Below, piece by piece: positions 1-8,500 of a stretch of DNA of 64,000 bases; the first letter of the stretch is position 1; the number at the start of each line of letters is the position of its first letter. Made by a program: the position numbers and the translations under genes. Origin of the DNA: Nocardia amamiensis NBRC 102102 (GTDB lineage Bacteria; Actinomycetota; Actinomycetes; Mycobacteriales; Mycobacteriaceae); contig NZ_BDBA01000018.1 in NCBI RefSeq assembly GCF_001612745.1, positions 1 to 64,000 of the forward strand, in the 5' to 3' direction. A model generated the notes under the pieces. It was not told where the DNA came from and searched no databases. It saw only the letters and a list, made by a program, of their open reading frames with translations.

Positions 1-179
1 GCTCGCGGCTGGCGGCGCCCGCACTGGTCGACGGGGGCGTAGGCATCCTGGTCGCGCCGCACGGCCGGCTCCTGCTGGCGCTCAGGGTCGCCGTGCGGTG
101 CGACCGCGTCGACGCCTACGAAGTGATCGCCGATCCCGCCCGGCTGCGGCGGCTGACGATCACCATGCTGCCCGACTGA
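1..179 (+). CDS. ECF sigma factor, C-terminal fragment (SigJ-like)
   Basis: A frame open from the left edge (first full codon at base 3) stops with TGA at 177-179. The 58 visible residues contain LVAPHGR followed by VIADPARLRRL, the usual ending of the SnoaL-like tail that SigJ-type ECF sigma factors carry after regions 2 and 4. The sigma regions lie outside the window, so promoter recognition cannot be judged. The fragment is too short to exclude another SnoaL-like protein, but the closing DPxRLRRL motif favours the sigma factor. Confidence 0.6.
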   Translation, partial: SRLAAPALVDGGVGILVAPHGRLLLALRVAVRCDRVDAYEVIADPARLRRLTITMLPD

Positions 180-287
180 TCCCGATCAACCGCGTCCTTG
201 CGCCGACGGCCGCTCGCGCTTCCCGTGCAAACTGAATCGGCCGCGTAAGCGCGGAGGGGAACCACTCGCCGGGCCACTCCCGTTCGA

Positions 288-1253
288 TCAGCGCGTGGCC
301 AGCGGCTCCCGATCGCCGTTGGGCTCGGCCAGTTCCGCCAGCCTGCGTCGGCGGAAATCCCGTGGTGTCTCACCGAAGCGCGCCTTGAACGCCGAGGAGA
401 ACCACGCGGGGGTGAATCCGGCGTGGACGGCCAGTTCCTGGATCGGGACTTCCTCGCGGGCCGGATCCTCGAGCAGATCACGTGCGGCGCGCAGCGCCTC
501 GTCCCGCCGCACGTCGCGGTAGGTGGTGCCCATTTGTTGCAGCACCGACCGCAGCTGCCGCGGCGACCAGCCCAACGCGCGCGCCACGGCGGGCAGTCGC
601 AGGTCACCTCGTCCGACGTTGGCTCGCACGTACTGCCGGACCTGCGCGGCGATCTTGGCGTGATGGGCTCGCTGCGGGTGGGTGTCGCCGAGCGAGATCA
701 GGCACAGCAGCTCGGCGATGCGGTCGCAGACCGCGTTGAACTCGCGGTCGGAGAGGTTCTCCTGTTCGGTGTGGGTGCTGCGGATCATGGCCTGCGCGAC
801 GCGGCCGAGGCCGGAGTCCAGGTCGATCGTCATGCTCCGCGCGGCAATGGGTCCCGCACGGTTATCCAGTTCCGCGCGCGGAACCTGGAAGGCGTACGCG
901 GACAACAGCGGGATGTGCAACTGGCACAGGTCGTCCAATGCGGTCACCGCGGCCTGGCCGGACCGCGCCTGCGTCACCTCATCCCGGTATCGAACCGAGT
1001 ACACGCCCTGCTGGGGGACGACAACCCAGTAGAAGTCGTCGCACGGCTCATGGCGGATGTTCGTCCGCGTGCGATAGGACGTAGAGATGCCGCGCTGCTC
1101 CCAGCGCAATAGTCGATAGACAGCCGATTCCTGAACCGTCAGCCCCGAATACCACCGCTCGGGATCGCCGTACTCGTAGTCCATGGGAACGAAGCTGTTG
1201 GCGATTGTGGTCCACGACTTCGCATCGCTCGCGGTCACGCCATAGCACTTCAT
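288..1253 (-). CDS. AraC-family transcriptional regulator
   Basis: This 321-residue protein has an N-terminal AraC-binding-like sensor region (about residues 20-180) and a C-terminal pair of helix-turn-helix motifs (about 205-305). The first helix unit includes LPAVARALGWSPRQLRS and the last includes GFTPAWFSSAFKARFG, the classic second AraC helix. It is transcribed away from the PucR-type gene at 1504, so the two share a roughly 250-bp divergent promoter region. The length is normal for one-component AraC regulators of this subclass. The effector is not predictable from sequence. It could regulate itself, the neighbouring PucR gene, or the sigma-factor side. Confidence 0.9.
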   Translation of the reverse strand: MKCYGVTASDAKSWTTIANSFVPMDYEYGDPERWYSGLTVQESAVYRLLRWEQRGISTSYRTRTNIRHEPCDDFYWVVVPQQGVYSVRYRDEVTQARSGQAAVTALDDLCQLHIPLLSAYAFQVPRAELDNRAGPIAARSMTIDLDSGLGRVAQAMIRSTHTEQENLSDREFNAVCDRIAELLCLISLGDTHPQRAHHAKIAAQVRQYVRANVGRGDLRLPAVARALGWSPRQLRSVLQQMGTTYRDVRRDEALRAARDLLEDPAREEVPIQELAVHAGFTPAWFSSAFKARFGETPRDFRRRRLAELAEPNGDREPLATR

Positions 1254-1370
1254 GGTGACAACCTATCGCCGTCGGTTCACCGATGCCCTATTGTCCACCA
1301 ACACAGCACGATCCGCTGGTGTTCCACGCTGCGCACCCGCCCCATCGAGGACCAGCAGTGTGCCCATCCT

Positions 1371-1386
1371 CTGTGACCGTTCACAG
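1371..1386. promoter_or_regulatory. 16-bp palindrome in the AraC/PucR divergent promoter
   Basis: The sequence CTGTGA-CCGT-TCACAG is a perfect inverted repeat (6-bp arms, 4-bp spacer) midway between the divergent genes starting at 1253 and 1504. The position fits an operator for either regulator. It superficially resembles a CRP site, but the spacer is 4 rather than 6 bp. Confidence 0.4.
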
Positions 1387-1503
1387 CGACGCATCGACCG
1401 GCCTCCCGTGCTCGCACAGAACCCGTGGATCGGGTCCGTGACGAGGATCGACGGATTAGTGTGAATGCGCTGCACACCAATTGTGGGCGGAAGGGAGTCG
1501 CCA

Positions 1504-2760
1504 ATGTCCGTCGACAGTTCGGCCCGGCCGAGCCTCACCCTGTCCGGGAAGCCGATGTCGTCCCCGCTGAAAGACGTCCGCGGGGTATCGCGTCAGATGG
1601 TCGGCCACTTCGTCGAGAACGTCATCCCGTGCGGCACCCTGCCGGGCGATGCCATCTCCGGCGACGTCACCACCATCACCCGGGTCTGCCTGGAGCTGGC
1701 GGTGAGCATGCTGGACGGACAGGACCTGCCGGAGAAGCTCCAGCGGCTCGGCGACGCCGCGGCGGGATGGGCGCGCGAGGGCGTGCCGATCGACACCATC
1801 CACCACTCCATCCACGAGGGCTTCAAGATGGGGCTCGACCTCGTGGTGTCCAACGCGTCGATCAAGGACTACGACAACCTGGTCGACGGCGCCAAAATGG
1901 TCGTCGAGATGCTCGACATGATCAACTCGGCGGTCTCCTTGGCGTACGTCCGCGAGCTGCGGGCAGTCGTCAGCGAGCACCATACGGCGGTGCACACGCT
2001 GACCTCCGCGCTGCTGGGCGGGCACAGCACCTCCACCATGGCGCGCGAATGCGGCATCGCCATCGCGTCCTCGTATGCCGTGCTGGCCGTGGCGATTCCG
2101 CCGCACCGCGAGGAACGCAATCCCATGGTGGACGGCAAGGTGGTCGCGCGCAGGAAACTGCGCCGGGTCCAGGCCGAGCTGGCCACCCGGTGTGGCGAGG
2201 CCGCCCTCTCGCTGCTGAGCGTGGACGGCGGCACCGTGCTGATCCCGACCGGCCACCTCGACAACGACCAGCTGGACGCGCTGGTCACCCAGCTTTCGCA
2301 CGCCGCGCAGGTAGGTATCACCGCGACAATGGTCGAGGCCGCCCCCGCACAGATTCCCACCGCCGCCGACCAGGCGCACGAACTGCTCGACATGGTGCAG
2401 CGGTTGCAGGCGGTAGCCGGACTCTACCGCTTCGATGAGCTGGCGCTGGAATACCAGCTGACCCGGCCGGGGCCCGGCCGGGAATACCTCGGCTCCCTGC
2501 TGGACCCGCTGGACGCACACCCCGAGCTGCTGGAGACGCTCCAGCGGCACATCGCCAACAACCTCAACCGGCAGCGCACCGCCCGCGTGCTGCACGTGCA
2601 CACCAACACCGTGGACTACCGGCTCAAGCGGATCGGGCAGCTCACCGGTTTCGATCCGACGCAGCCGTCGGGCCTGTGGTACCTGCGCTCGGCGCTGGTG
2701 GCGCGCACGTATCGCCGCACACCGATGGCCACGTCAGCCGATTCCGACCGCTCGAGCTGA
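1504..2760 (+). CDS. PucR/CdaR-family regulator with C-terminal HTH
   Basis: This is a helix-turn-helix regulator of about 418 residues. The first half is a helical sensor region; the middle has the conserved ARRKLRRVQAEL segment and a GGDEF-like core; the end has the PucR C-terminal HTH (HIANNLNRQRTARVLHVHTN, then TVDYRLKRIGQLT). An in-frame codon exists 39 bases upstream, but ATG at 1504 is preceded by GGAAGGGAG at good spacing and was chosen. It is a full-length paralogue of the gene at 54661. The protein at 38422 shares the sensor part but lacks this HTH. It is likely a ligand-responsive regulator whose ligand is unknown. Confidence 0.85.
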   Translation: MSVDSSARPSLTLSGKPMSSPLKDVRGVSRQMVGHFVENVIPCGTLPGDAISGDVTTITRVCLELAVSMLDGQDLPEKLQRLGDAAAGWAREGVPIDTIHHSIHEGFKMGLDLVVSNASIKDYDNLVDGAKMVVEMLDMINSAVSLAYVRELRAVVSEHHTAVHTLTSALLGGHSTSTMARECGIAIASSYAVLAVAIPPHREERNPMVDGKVVARRKLRRVQAELATRCGEAALSLLSVDGGTVLIPTGHLDNDQLDALVTQLSHAAQVGITATMVEAAPAQIPTAADQAHELLDMVQRLQAVAGLYRFDELALEYQLTRPGPGREYLGSLLDPLDAHPELLETLQRHIANNLNRQRTARVLHVHTNTVDYRLKRIGQLTGFDPTQPSGLWYLRSALVARTYRRTPMATSADSDRSS

Positions 2761-2773
2761 CCGGCGCGACTAG

Positions 2774-2944
2774 CTAGGTCATGTCTCCTGATAGCTTCAG
2801 CCGTTCAACCGCAAGCGCCATGACAATCCCGGCCCGATAGCTACAGGCCGGCTTGTCATAGCGAGTCGCCACACCACGCCAGTGCTCGGCCTTGTCGAAC
2901 GCGTTAGCGCGCGAACGGCGAACCCACCCACGTGCTTCCGCTGA
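2774..2944 (-). pseudogene. IS5-type transposase C-terminal remnant
   Basis: Translated on the minus strand, this stretch gives RRSRANAFDKAEHWRG then VATRYDKPACSYRAGIVMAL and a stop at 2774-2776. That is the conserved C-terminal end of IS5-family DDE transposases (the usual form is ...NRLKxWRGIATRYDK...YRAA). No start, no DDE triad and no clear terminal inverted repeats are present, so it is a dead fragment. It lies immediately upstream of the acyl ligase gene and marks an old insertion at the edge of the biosynthetic locus. Confidence 0.7.
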
Positions 2945-3042
2945 AACTCCCCTCCGAGCATCGGCGTTACCCGTGGATTACCGGCCATCCATATCGTGTC
3001 AGGCAGGGGTTCGCCCGCAGCACAACAGTTTTGGGACGTATC

Positions 3043-4635
3043 ATGACTTCGCACCCAGTCGCGGTTTCCGGTCCGGTCACGGTGGGGCTCGCTTCGGTGA
3101 TCGCCGAGCACAAAGCGCGCCGTCCCGATGCCGTCGCCCTGATCTGCGGTGAGCGGGAAATCACCTATTCAACCTTGCATCGCGTTGCATGTCGTGCTGC
3201 CAATGCGATCCTGGCTGCGGGACTGGAACCCAGCGCCCGCATCGGTTATCTCGGCCTGGACAGTGCACGGTACTACCAGTTGCTTGTCGCCGCGGCGCAC
3301 ACGGGGGTTGTGCTGGTGCCGATCAACCGTCGGCTGACCATGAATGAAATTGCCTATGTTCTGGACGATTCCGATTGCAGCCTGCTTTTTGCCGACAGTG
3401 CTCACGAGACGGTCGCGCGGCAGGCGGTGCGGGGCAGCGCTGCCGATACCCGCCTGCTGCTCCTCGACGGCGACGGTACCCCGGGCTCGGATTTCGCCGC
3501 ATGGTGCGCCCCATTTTCCGAGCACTGTCCTGAGTCCGTTGTCCCGCAGCATGATCCGATATTGCAGCTGTACACCAGCGGCACCACGGGACAGCCCAAG
3601 GGTGTGGTCATTTCGCAGCAGACCCTGTTCGCGGTGCGGGACATGCGGCGCGCGCCGGACATGCCCTGGCTCGCGGTGCCGCAGGGCGAGCGGTGCCTCG
3701 TCGCCATCCCGGGTTTTCATATGGCCGGGCTGACCTGGGTGGTCCAGGGTTTGCTCGACGGCATCACGACCGTTGTTCTCCCGGAGTTCACACCCGGCTC
3801 GGCCGTGCGCACGATTCGGGAGCGAGCGGTCACCGCACTCTGTGCGGTTCCGGCGATGCTGGCGCTGCTCATCGCCGAACCAGATGTGACCGAAGGGGAT
3901 TTCGCGAGTCTGCGTCAAGTGGCCTATGCGGGTTCCCCGATACCCGACGATGTGCTCACCCGCTGTCTGGCCCGGTTCGGCTGCGACTTCCTCCAGTTCT
4001 ACGGCATGACCGAGACCGGGACGCCGATCACGTTCCTGTCGCCGCAGGACCACGTCCCAGGCAGCCCACGGCTCCGGTCGGCGGGCCGCCCGCATTCCCT
4101 CGCCGAGGTCATGGTGGTCGATCGGACCGGAGATCCCGTGCCGCCCCGAGAAGTCGGAGAGATCGTCGTGCTCGGTCCGGCACCGATGCTCGGCTATTGG
4201 AAACGTCCCGATGCCACCGCGGCCACCCTGGCCGACGGCTGGGTCCGCACCGGCGATGCGGGCTGGCTGGACGAGGACGGCTACCTCTTCATCAGCGACC
4301 GGATCAAGGACGTCATCATCGTCGCCGGTGAGAACGTCTATCCGGCCGAGGTCGAGAACGCGATCGCGGCGCATCCGGCGGTGCGCGAGGTCGCTGTCGT
4401 CGGCGTGCCCGACGATCGCTGGGGCGAGGCCGTGCGCGCCTTCGTCGTACTGACCTCCGGGCAATCGGTCACTCCGTTCGAATTGACGCTGCATCTACGC
4501 GACCGGCTGGCCTCCTTCAAGCGCCCCGGACACATCGAGTTCGTCGACGCGCTGCCACGCAATGCCGCAGGCAAGGTGCTGCGCCGCACCCTGCGCGATC
4601 CGTTCTGGTCCGGCCGTGAGCGAGCGGTGAACTAG
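3043..4635 (+). CDS. AMP-forming acyl-CoA/acyl-acid ligase
   Basis: A complete ANL-superfamily enzyme of 530 residues that activates a carboxylic acid as acyl-adenylate and transfers it to CoA or a carrier protein. The P-loop YTSGTTGQPKG is near residue 177, the hinge region GDAGWLDEDGYLFISDRIKD near 405, and the C-terminal catalytic lysine motif NAAGKVLRR near 508. A longer frame begins at 2932, but that part overlaps the transposase remnant; ATG 3043 follows GGGACG. It sits 92 bp before the SARP gene on the same strand, so it may supply an activated starter or chain to the PKS locus. Substrate (fatty acid, or 4-hydroxybenzoate made by the lyase at 23472) is inference. Confidence 0.9.
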   Translation: MTSHPVAVSGPVTVGLASVIAEHKARRPDAVALICGEREITYSTLHRVACRAANAILAAGLEPSARIGYLGLDSARYYQLLVAAAHTGVVLVPINRRLTMNEIAYVLDDSDCSLLFADSAHETVARQAVRGSAADTRLLLLDGDGTPGSDFAAWCAPFSEHCPESVVPQHDPILQLYTSGTTGQPKGVVISQQTLFAVRDMRRAPDMPWLAVPQGERCLVAIPGFHMAGLTWVVQGLLDGITTVVLPEFTPGSAVRTIRERAVTALCAVPAMLALLIAEPDVTEGDFASLRQVAYAGSPIPDDVLTRCLARFGCDFLQFYGMTETGTPITFLSPQDHVPGSPRLRSAGRPHSLAEVMVVDRTGDPVPPREVGEIVVLGPAPMLGYWKRPDATAATLADGWVRTGDAGWLDEDGYLFISDRIKDVIIVAGENVYPAEVENAIAAHPAVREVAVVGVPDDRWGEAVRAFVVLTSGQSVTPFELTLHLRDRLASFKRPGHIEFVDALPRNAAGKVLRRTLRDPFWSGRERAVN

Positions 4636-4692
4636 CGATAAGGGGGCGCGGCATAGGGGTACTGCGCCGAGCGGCCGTGCTGCTACACCTGG

Positions 4693-4709
4693 GTGACCGC
4701 ATTGGTCAC
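4693..4709. promoter_or_regulatory. Inverted repeat upstream of the SARP gene
   Basis: GTGACC-GCATT-GGTCAC (6-bp arms, 5-bp spacer) lies 18 bases before the SARP start codon. A TAGGGGT heptamer lies farther upstream at about 4655-4661. The location suggests an operator controlling the pathway activator. No regulator can be assigned. Confidence 0.35.
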
Positions 4710-4727
4710 TGATCGGGAGGCGGCAGA

Positions 4728-5504
4728 ATGGAATTCCGTATGCTCGGCGCGCTGGAGATCAGGGCCGACGGCGACCGGATCGTTCTGGGCGGCATCACGC
4801 GCCGCGCCGTGCTCGGTTATCTGCTGCTGCATGACAATCAGGTCGTCGCGACCAGCCGGATCCGGGATGCGCTCTGGCACGGCGATCCACCGCCGACGGC
4901 GCGCAAGATCGTGCAGAACGCGGTGTCGGCCATCCGCAAAACGCTTCCCGACGGCGACGGCGCCCCGCGGCTGCTGACCGAAGCACCGGGCTACCGGCTC
5001 CGCGTCGACCCGGAATCGATCGACCTGCATCGCTTTCGGAGATCGAGCCGGCTCGGCCGGGCGGCGCTGGCCGCCGGGGCCGCCGAACGCGGTCGGGTGC
5101 TGCTGCGGGCGGCGGTGGGGATGTGGTCCGGGGACGCGCTCGCCGATCTGGTGGAAGGCGGCATGCTGTGGAACGAGCTGACCGCACTCGAGGACGAACG
5201 GCTCACCGTCCACGAGGACTGCCTGGAGGCCGAACTCGCCTGCGGGCGGCACCGCGAGATCACCCCGGAACTGGAGATGCTCACCACGACGACGCCGCTG
5301 CGGGAGGGTTTCCACCGGCAGTACATGCTTGCGCTGTACCGGTCGGGGCGCCAGGCGGACGCGCTGGCGGTGTATCACCGCTCCCGCGCCGCACTCGTCG
5401 ACAGCCTCGGCATCGAGCCGGGCCGCGAGCTCCAGCGGCTGTACCAGCTGATCTTGGAGCAAGATTTTTCCTTGCAAGCCACCGCTTTTCGGCCACCGGC
5501 CTGA
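4728..5504 (+). CDS. SARP-family pathway activator
   Basis: A short AfsR/DnrI/RedD-type (SARP) activator of 258 residues: an OmpR-like winged helix (about 1-95, with VLGYLLLHDNQVVATSRIRDAL and KIVQNAVSAIRKTLP segments) followed by a bacterial transcriptional activation domain (about 100-250, ending in LVDSLGIEPGRELQRLYQLIL). No NB-ARC or TPR extension is present, as is usual for small cluster-situated SARPs. The start is preceded by GGGAGG. It converges on the PKS gene, with a strong hairpin between them. SARPs normally activate their adjacent antibiotic or lipid cluster, so it is the best candidate activator of the 5.5-25 kb genes. Confidence 0.9.
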   Translation: MEFRMLGALEIRADGDRIVLGGITRRAVLGYLLLHDNQVVATSRIRDALWHGDPPPTARKIVQNAVSAIRKTLPDGDGAPRLLTEAPGYRLRVDPESIDLHRFRRSSRLGRAALAAGAAERGRVLLRAAVGMWSGDALADLVEGGMLWNELTALEDERLTVHEDCLEAELACGRHREITPELEMLTTTTPLREGFHRQYMLALYRSGRQADALAVYHRSRAALVDSLGIEPGRELQRLYQLILEQDFSLQATAFRPPA

Positions 5505-5505
5505 T

Positions 5506-5539
5506 CCGGCCAGGGGCGGGGATCACCCGCCCCGGCCGG
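5506..5539. terminator. Bidirectional hairpin between SARP and PKS genes
   Basis: The inner stem GGGGCGGG/CCCGCCCC encloses the loop GATCA and is extended by outer arms CCGGCC and GGCCGG. It fills the 36-bp gap between two convergent genes. There is no T-run, but I-shaped GC hairpins of this kind are typical actinobacterial terminators. Confidence 0.65.
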
Positions 5540-5540
5540 G

Positions 5541-8500
5541 TCAGTCCAGCTGATCGATGAACTCGAACAGCTCGCTGTCGTCGGCGGTGCCGAGATCACC
5601 AGCGAGCACAGTCTCGGGAGTGTCGTCGTCGAGTTCCCGAAGCACGGCCCGCAGGCGCGCCGCCAGATCGCGACGGTCCTCGGCGGACAGTTCCGCCGCG
5701 GCGCAATCGTGGGCCAGCGCCTCCACCTCGCCCCGCAATCGTGCGGGGGCATCGTCGACGGGCGCGATCTCCTGCCGGATGTACTGCGCGAGCGCGGCGG
5801 GCGTGGGGTGGTCGAAGACCACCGTGGCGCCGAGGTTGATCCCCACGGCCGATTTGAGCCGGTTGCGGAATTCGAGGACACCGAGGGAGTCGAAACCGAG
5901 TTCCTGGAACGGCCGGTTCGGGTCGATCGCATCGGGTGTGGCATGGCCGAGCACCGCGGCGGCGTGCGCGCGGATGGCGTCGACGATGACGCGGGTCTGC
6001 TCGGCTGGATCGAGACCGAGCAGGCCAGCGGCGAATTTCGCCGGTTCACTCGACCGTGCCGCCGCCGCGCGGCGGGAGGTCCGGGCCAGGCCCCGCAGCA
6101 TCGCGGGTAGCTCCGCCGGATCCATGGCCGACAGGACCGAAGTGTCCAGCCGGGCCGCCACTACCGCGGCCTGCCCACTCCCCAGCGCGGCGTCGAACAG
6201 CGCCATACCCTGTTCGTCACCGATGGGCAGCATGCCCTCCCGCCGCATCCGAGCCCAGTCCTGGTCGCCCAGGTGGGCGGTCATTCCGCTGCCGCTGCGC
6301 CAGGCGCCCCAGGCAACCGCGGTCGCCGGGCGACCGGCCAGACGCCGCTGCCGGGCCAGTGCGTCGAGGAAGGCGTTGGCGGCGGCATAGTTCGCCTGTC
6401 CGGGGCTGCCCAGCACACCCGCGATCGAGGAGTACACGACGAAGGCCGCGAGGTCGGCGTCGGCGGTGAGCTCGTGCAGATGCCACGCGGCATCGACTTT
6501 GGGGCCGAAGACCGCGGCCAGGCGCTCGGCGGTCATCGATTCGAAGGTACCGTCGTCGAGCACACCGGCGGTGTGGATCACCGCCGTCAACGGATGCTCC
6601 GGCGCGATCGCCGACACGACGCCCGCGAGCGCGTTCCGGTCGGCGGCATCGGCGGCGACGATATCGACGTGGGCCCCGTGTGCGGTGAGTTCGGCGGCCA
6701 GCTCGGCGGCGCCGTCCGCCGCCGGACCACGGCGGCTCACCAGAACCAGGCGCCGGGCCCCGCGGGTGGTGACCAGGTGGCGGGCAGCCACGGCGCCGAG
6801 GCCGCCCGTGCCACCGGTCACCAGCACGGTGCCCGCCGGATCCAGCGGCACGGGCACAGACAGGACGTTCTTGCCGATGTGGCGCGCCTGACTCATGAAG
6901 CGGAACAGATCGGGCGTTTCGCGGATATCCCATGCGGTCACCGGAATCGGTTGCAACGCATCGGATTCGAACAGCATGGCCAGGGCTCTCAGCATCTCGC
7001 CGAGCCGGTCGGGCCCGGCTTCGGCGAGATGGAAGGCACGGTAGCGCACTCCGGGATGGTCGCGGGCCACCTCGTCCGGGTCACGCCGGTCGGTCATGCC
7101 CATCTCGATGAACCGGCCGCCATCGGACAGCAGCCGCAACGACGCGTCCACGAAGTCACCGGCGAGCGAGTCGAGGACGACGTCGACGCCGCGGCCGCCG
7201 GTGGCGGACCGGAATTTCTCCTCGAAGTCGAGGGTGCGTGAGTCGCCGATGTGCGCGTCGTCGAATCCCAGGCCGCGCAGTACTTCCCATTTCGGTGTGC
7301 TGGCGGTGACGTATAGTTCCGCGCCCAGGTGCCGCGCCAGCTGCACCGCTGCCATACCGACTCCTCCGGTGGCGGCGTGCAGCAGCAGCGTCTCTTCTGC
7401 CCGTAGTCCGGCCAGATCGACGAGCCCGTAGTAGGCGGTGGCGAACACCACCGGTGTCGACGCGCCCTGCGCGAAGGTCCACCGCTGCGGCATCCGCACC
7501 ACCAGACGCCGATCGGTGACGGCGGTCGAGCCGATCCCGGGCAGGAATCCCATCACGCGGTCGCCGGGCGCGAAATCCGTGACGTCCGGGGCGACCTCGA
7601 TGATGACACCGGCGCCCTCACCGCCGATCGTCGCCTCCGGATCGGGATACATGCCGAGCACGATCAGCACATCACGGAAGTTCACGCCGACTGCGCGGAC
7701 GGCGATGCGGAGCTGACCGGGCAGCAGCGGTGCGGACGCGTCGGGATCGGCGGCGAAGCCGAGGTTGTCCGCGCTCAGGGTGCCTTTTCCGAGGGGCCGC
7801 AGCTGCCAGGCGGTGGTGTCGAGCAGCTCGCTCGGCTCGATGGTCTCGGTGCTCGGCCGGCTCAGCCGGGTGGTGAACAGGACGCCGCGGCGCACGGCCA
7901 GCTCCGGCTGCGCCGTGGCCACCGCCCGCTGCACCGCATCCCGGTACCGTTCGGGGTCGTCGAGGTCGAGCAGCACCAGGCGTCCTGGGTTTTCGTTCTG
8001 CGCGCTGCGCAGCAGACCCCAGACCGCCGCGCCCGCCGGATCGGGAGCCTCGGCGTCCTCGACGGCCACCGCCCGCCGGGTCACCACGATCAGTGTCCGG
8101 TCTGCGACGGCCTCGTCGACCAGCAGCCGCTGCACCCGCTCTTGGACGGCGCTCACTTGCCGCAGTGTGAATGAGGCTGCGCTGCCCGCGCTTTCACTTT
8201 CGGTGCCGTCCTCGAAGGCGAACACCACCGCGACGGGGCGGCCGTTCACGGTCACCGTGGCAGCGGCGGCGTCGCCCGGCGCTACCGGCGTGGCCGACCA
8301 CGGTTCATCGAGGGCGGCGGCCGCGTCCGGCACCTGCGTCCAGCTCGCTACCAGCAGATCGGTGTTGGCCGCCCGCTTGACCGTCAGCGATTCGCGCGGC
8401 AGCGCCCGCAGCGATAGCGCGGCCACCTTGCCGACGGGTGCGCCGCCGGCGTCGGCGAGCGTCAGCGCGATGCGGTCGCCGCCGGGTGCGGTCAGCCGGA

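Noticed and set aside
1371-1386. Possible CRP-type site
   Set aside because: The half-sites TGTGA/TCACA are separated by 4 rather than 6 bases, so it was listed only as a generic palindrome.
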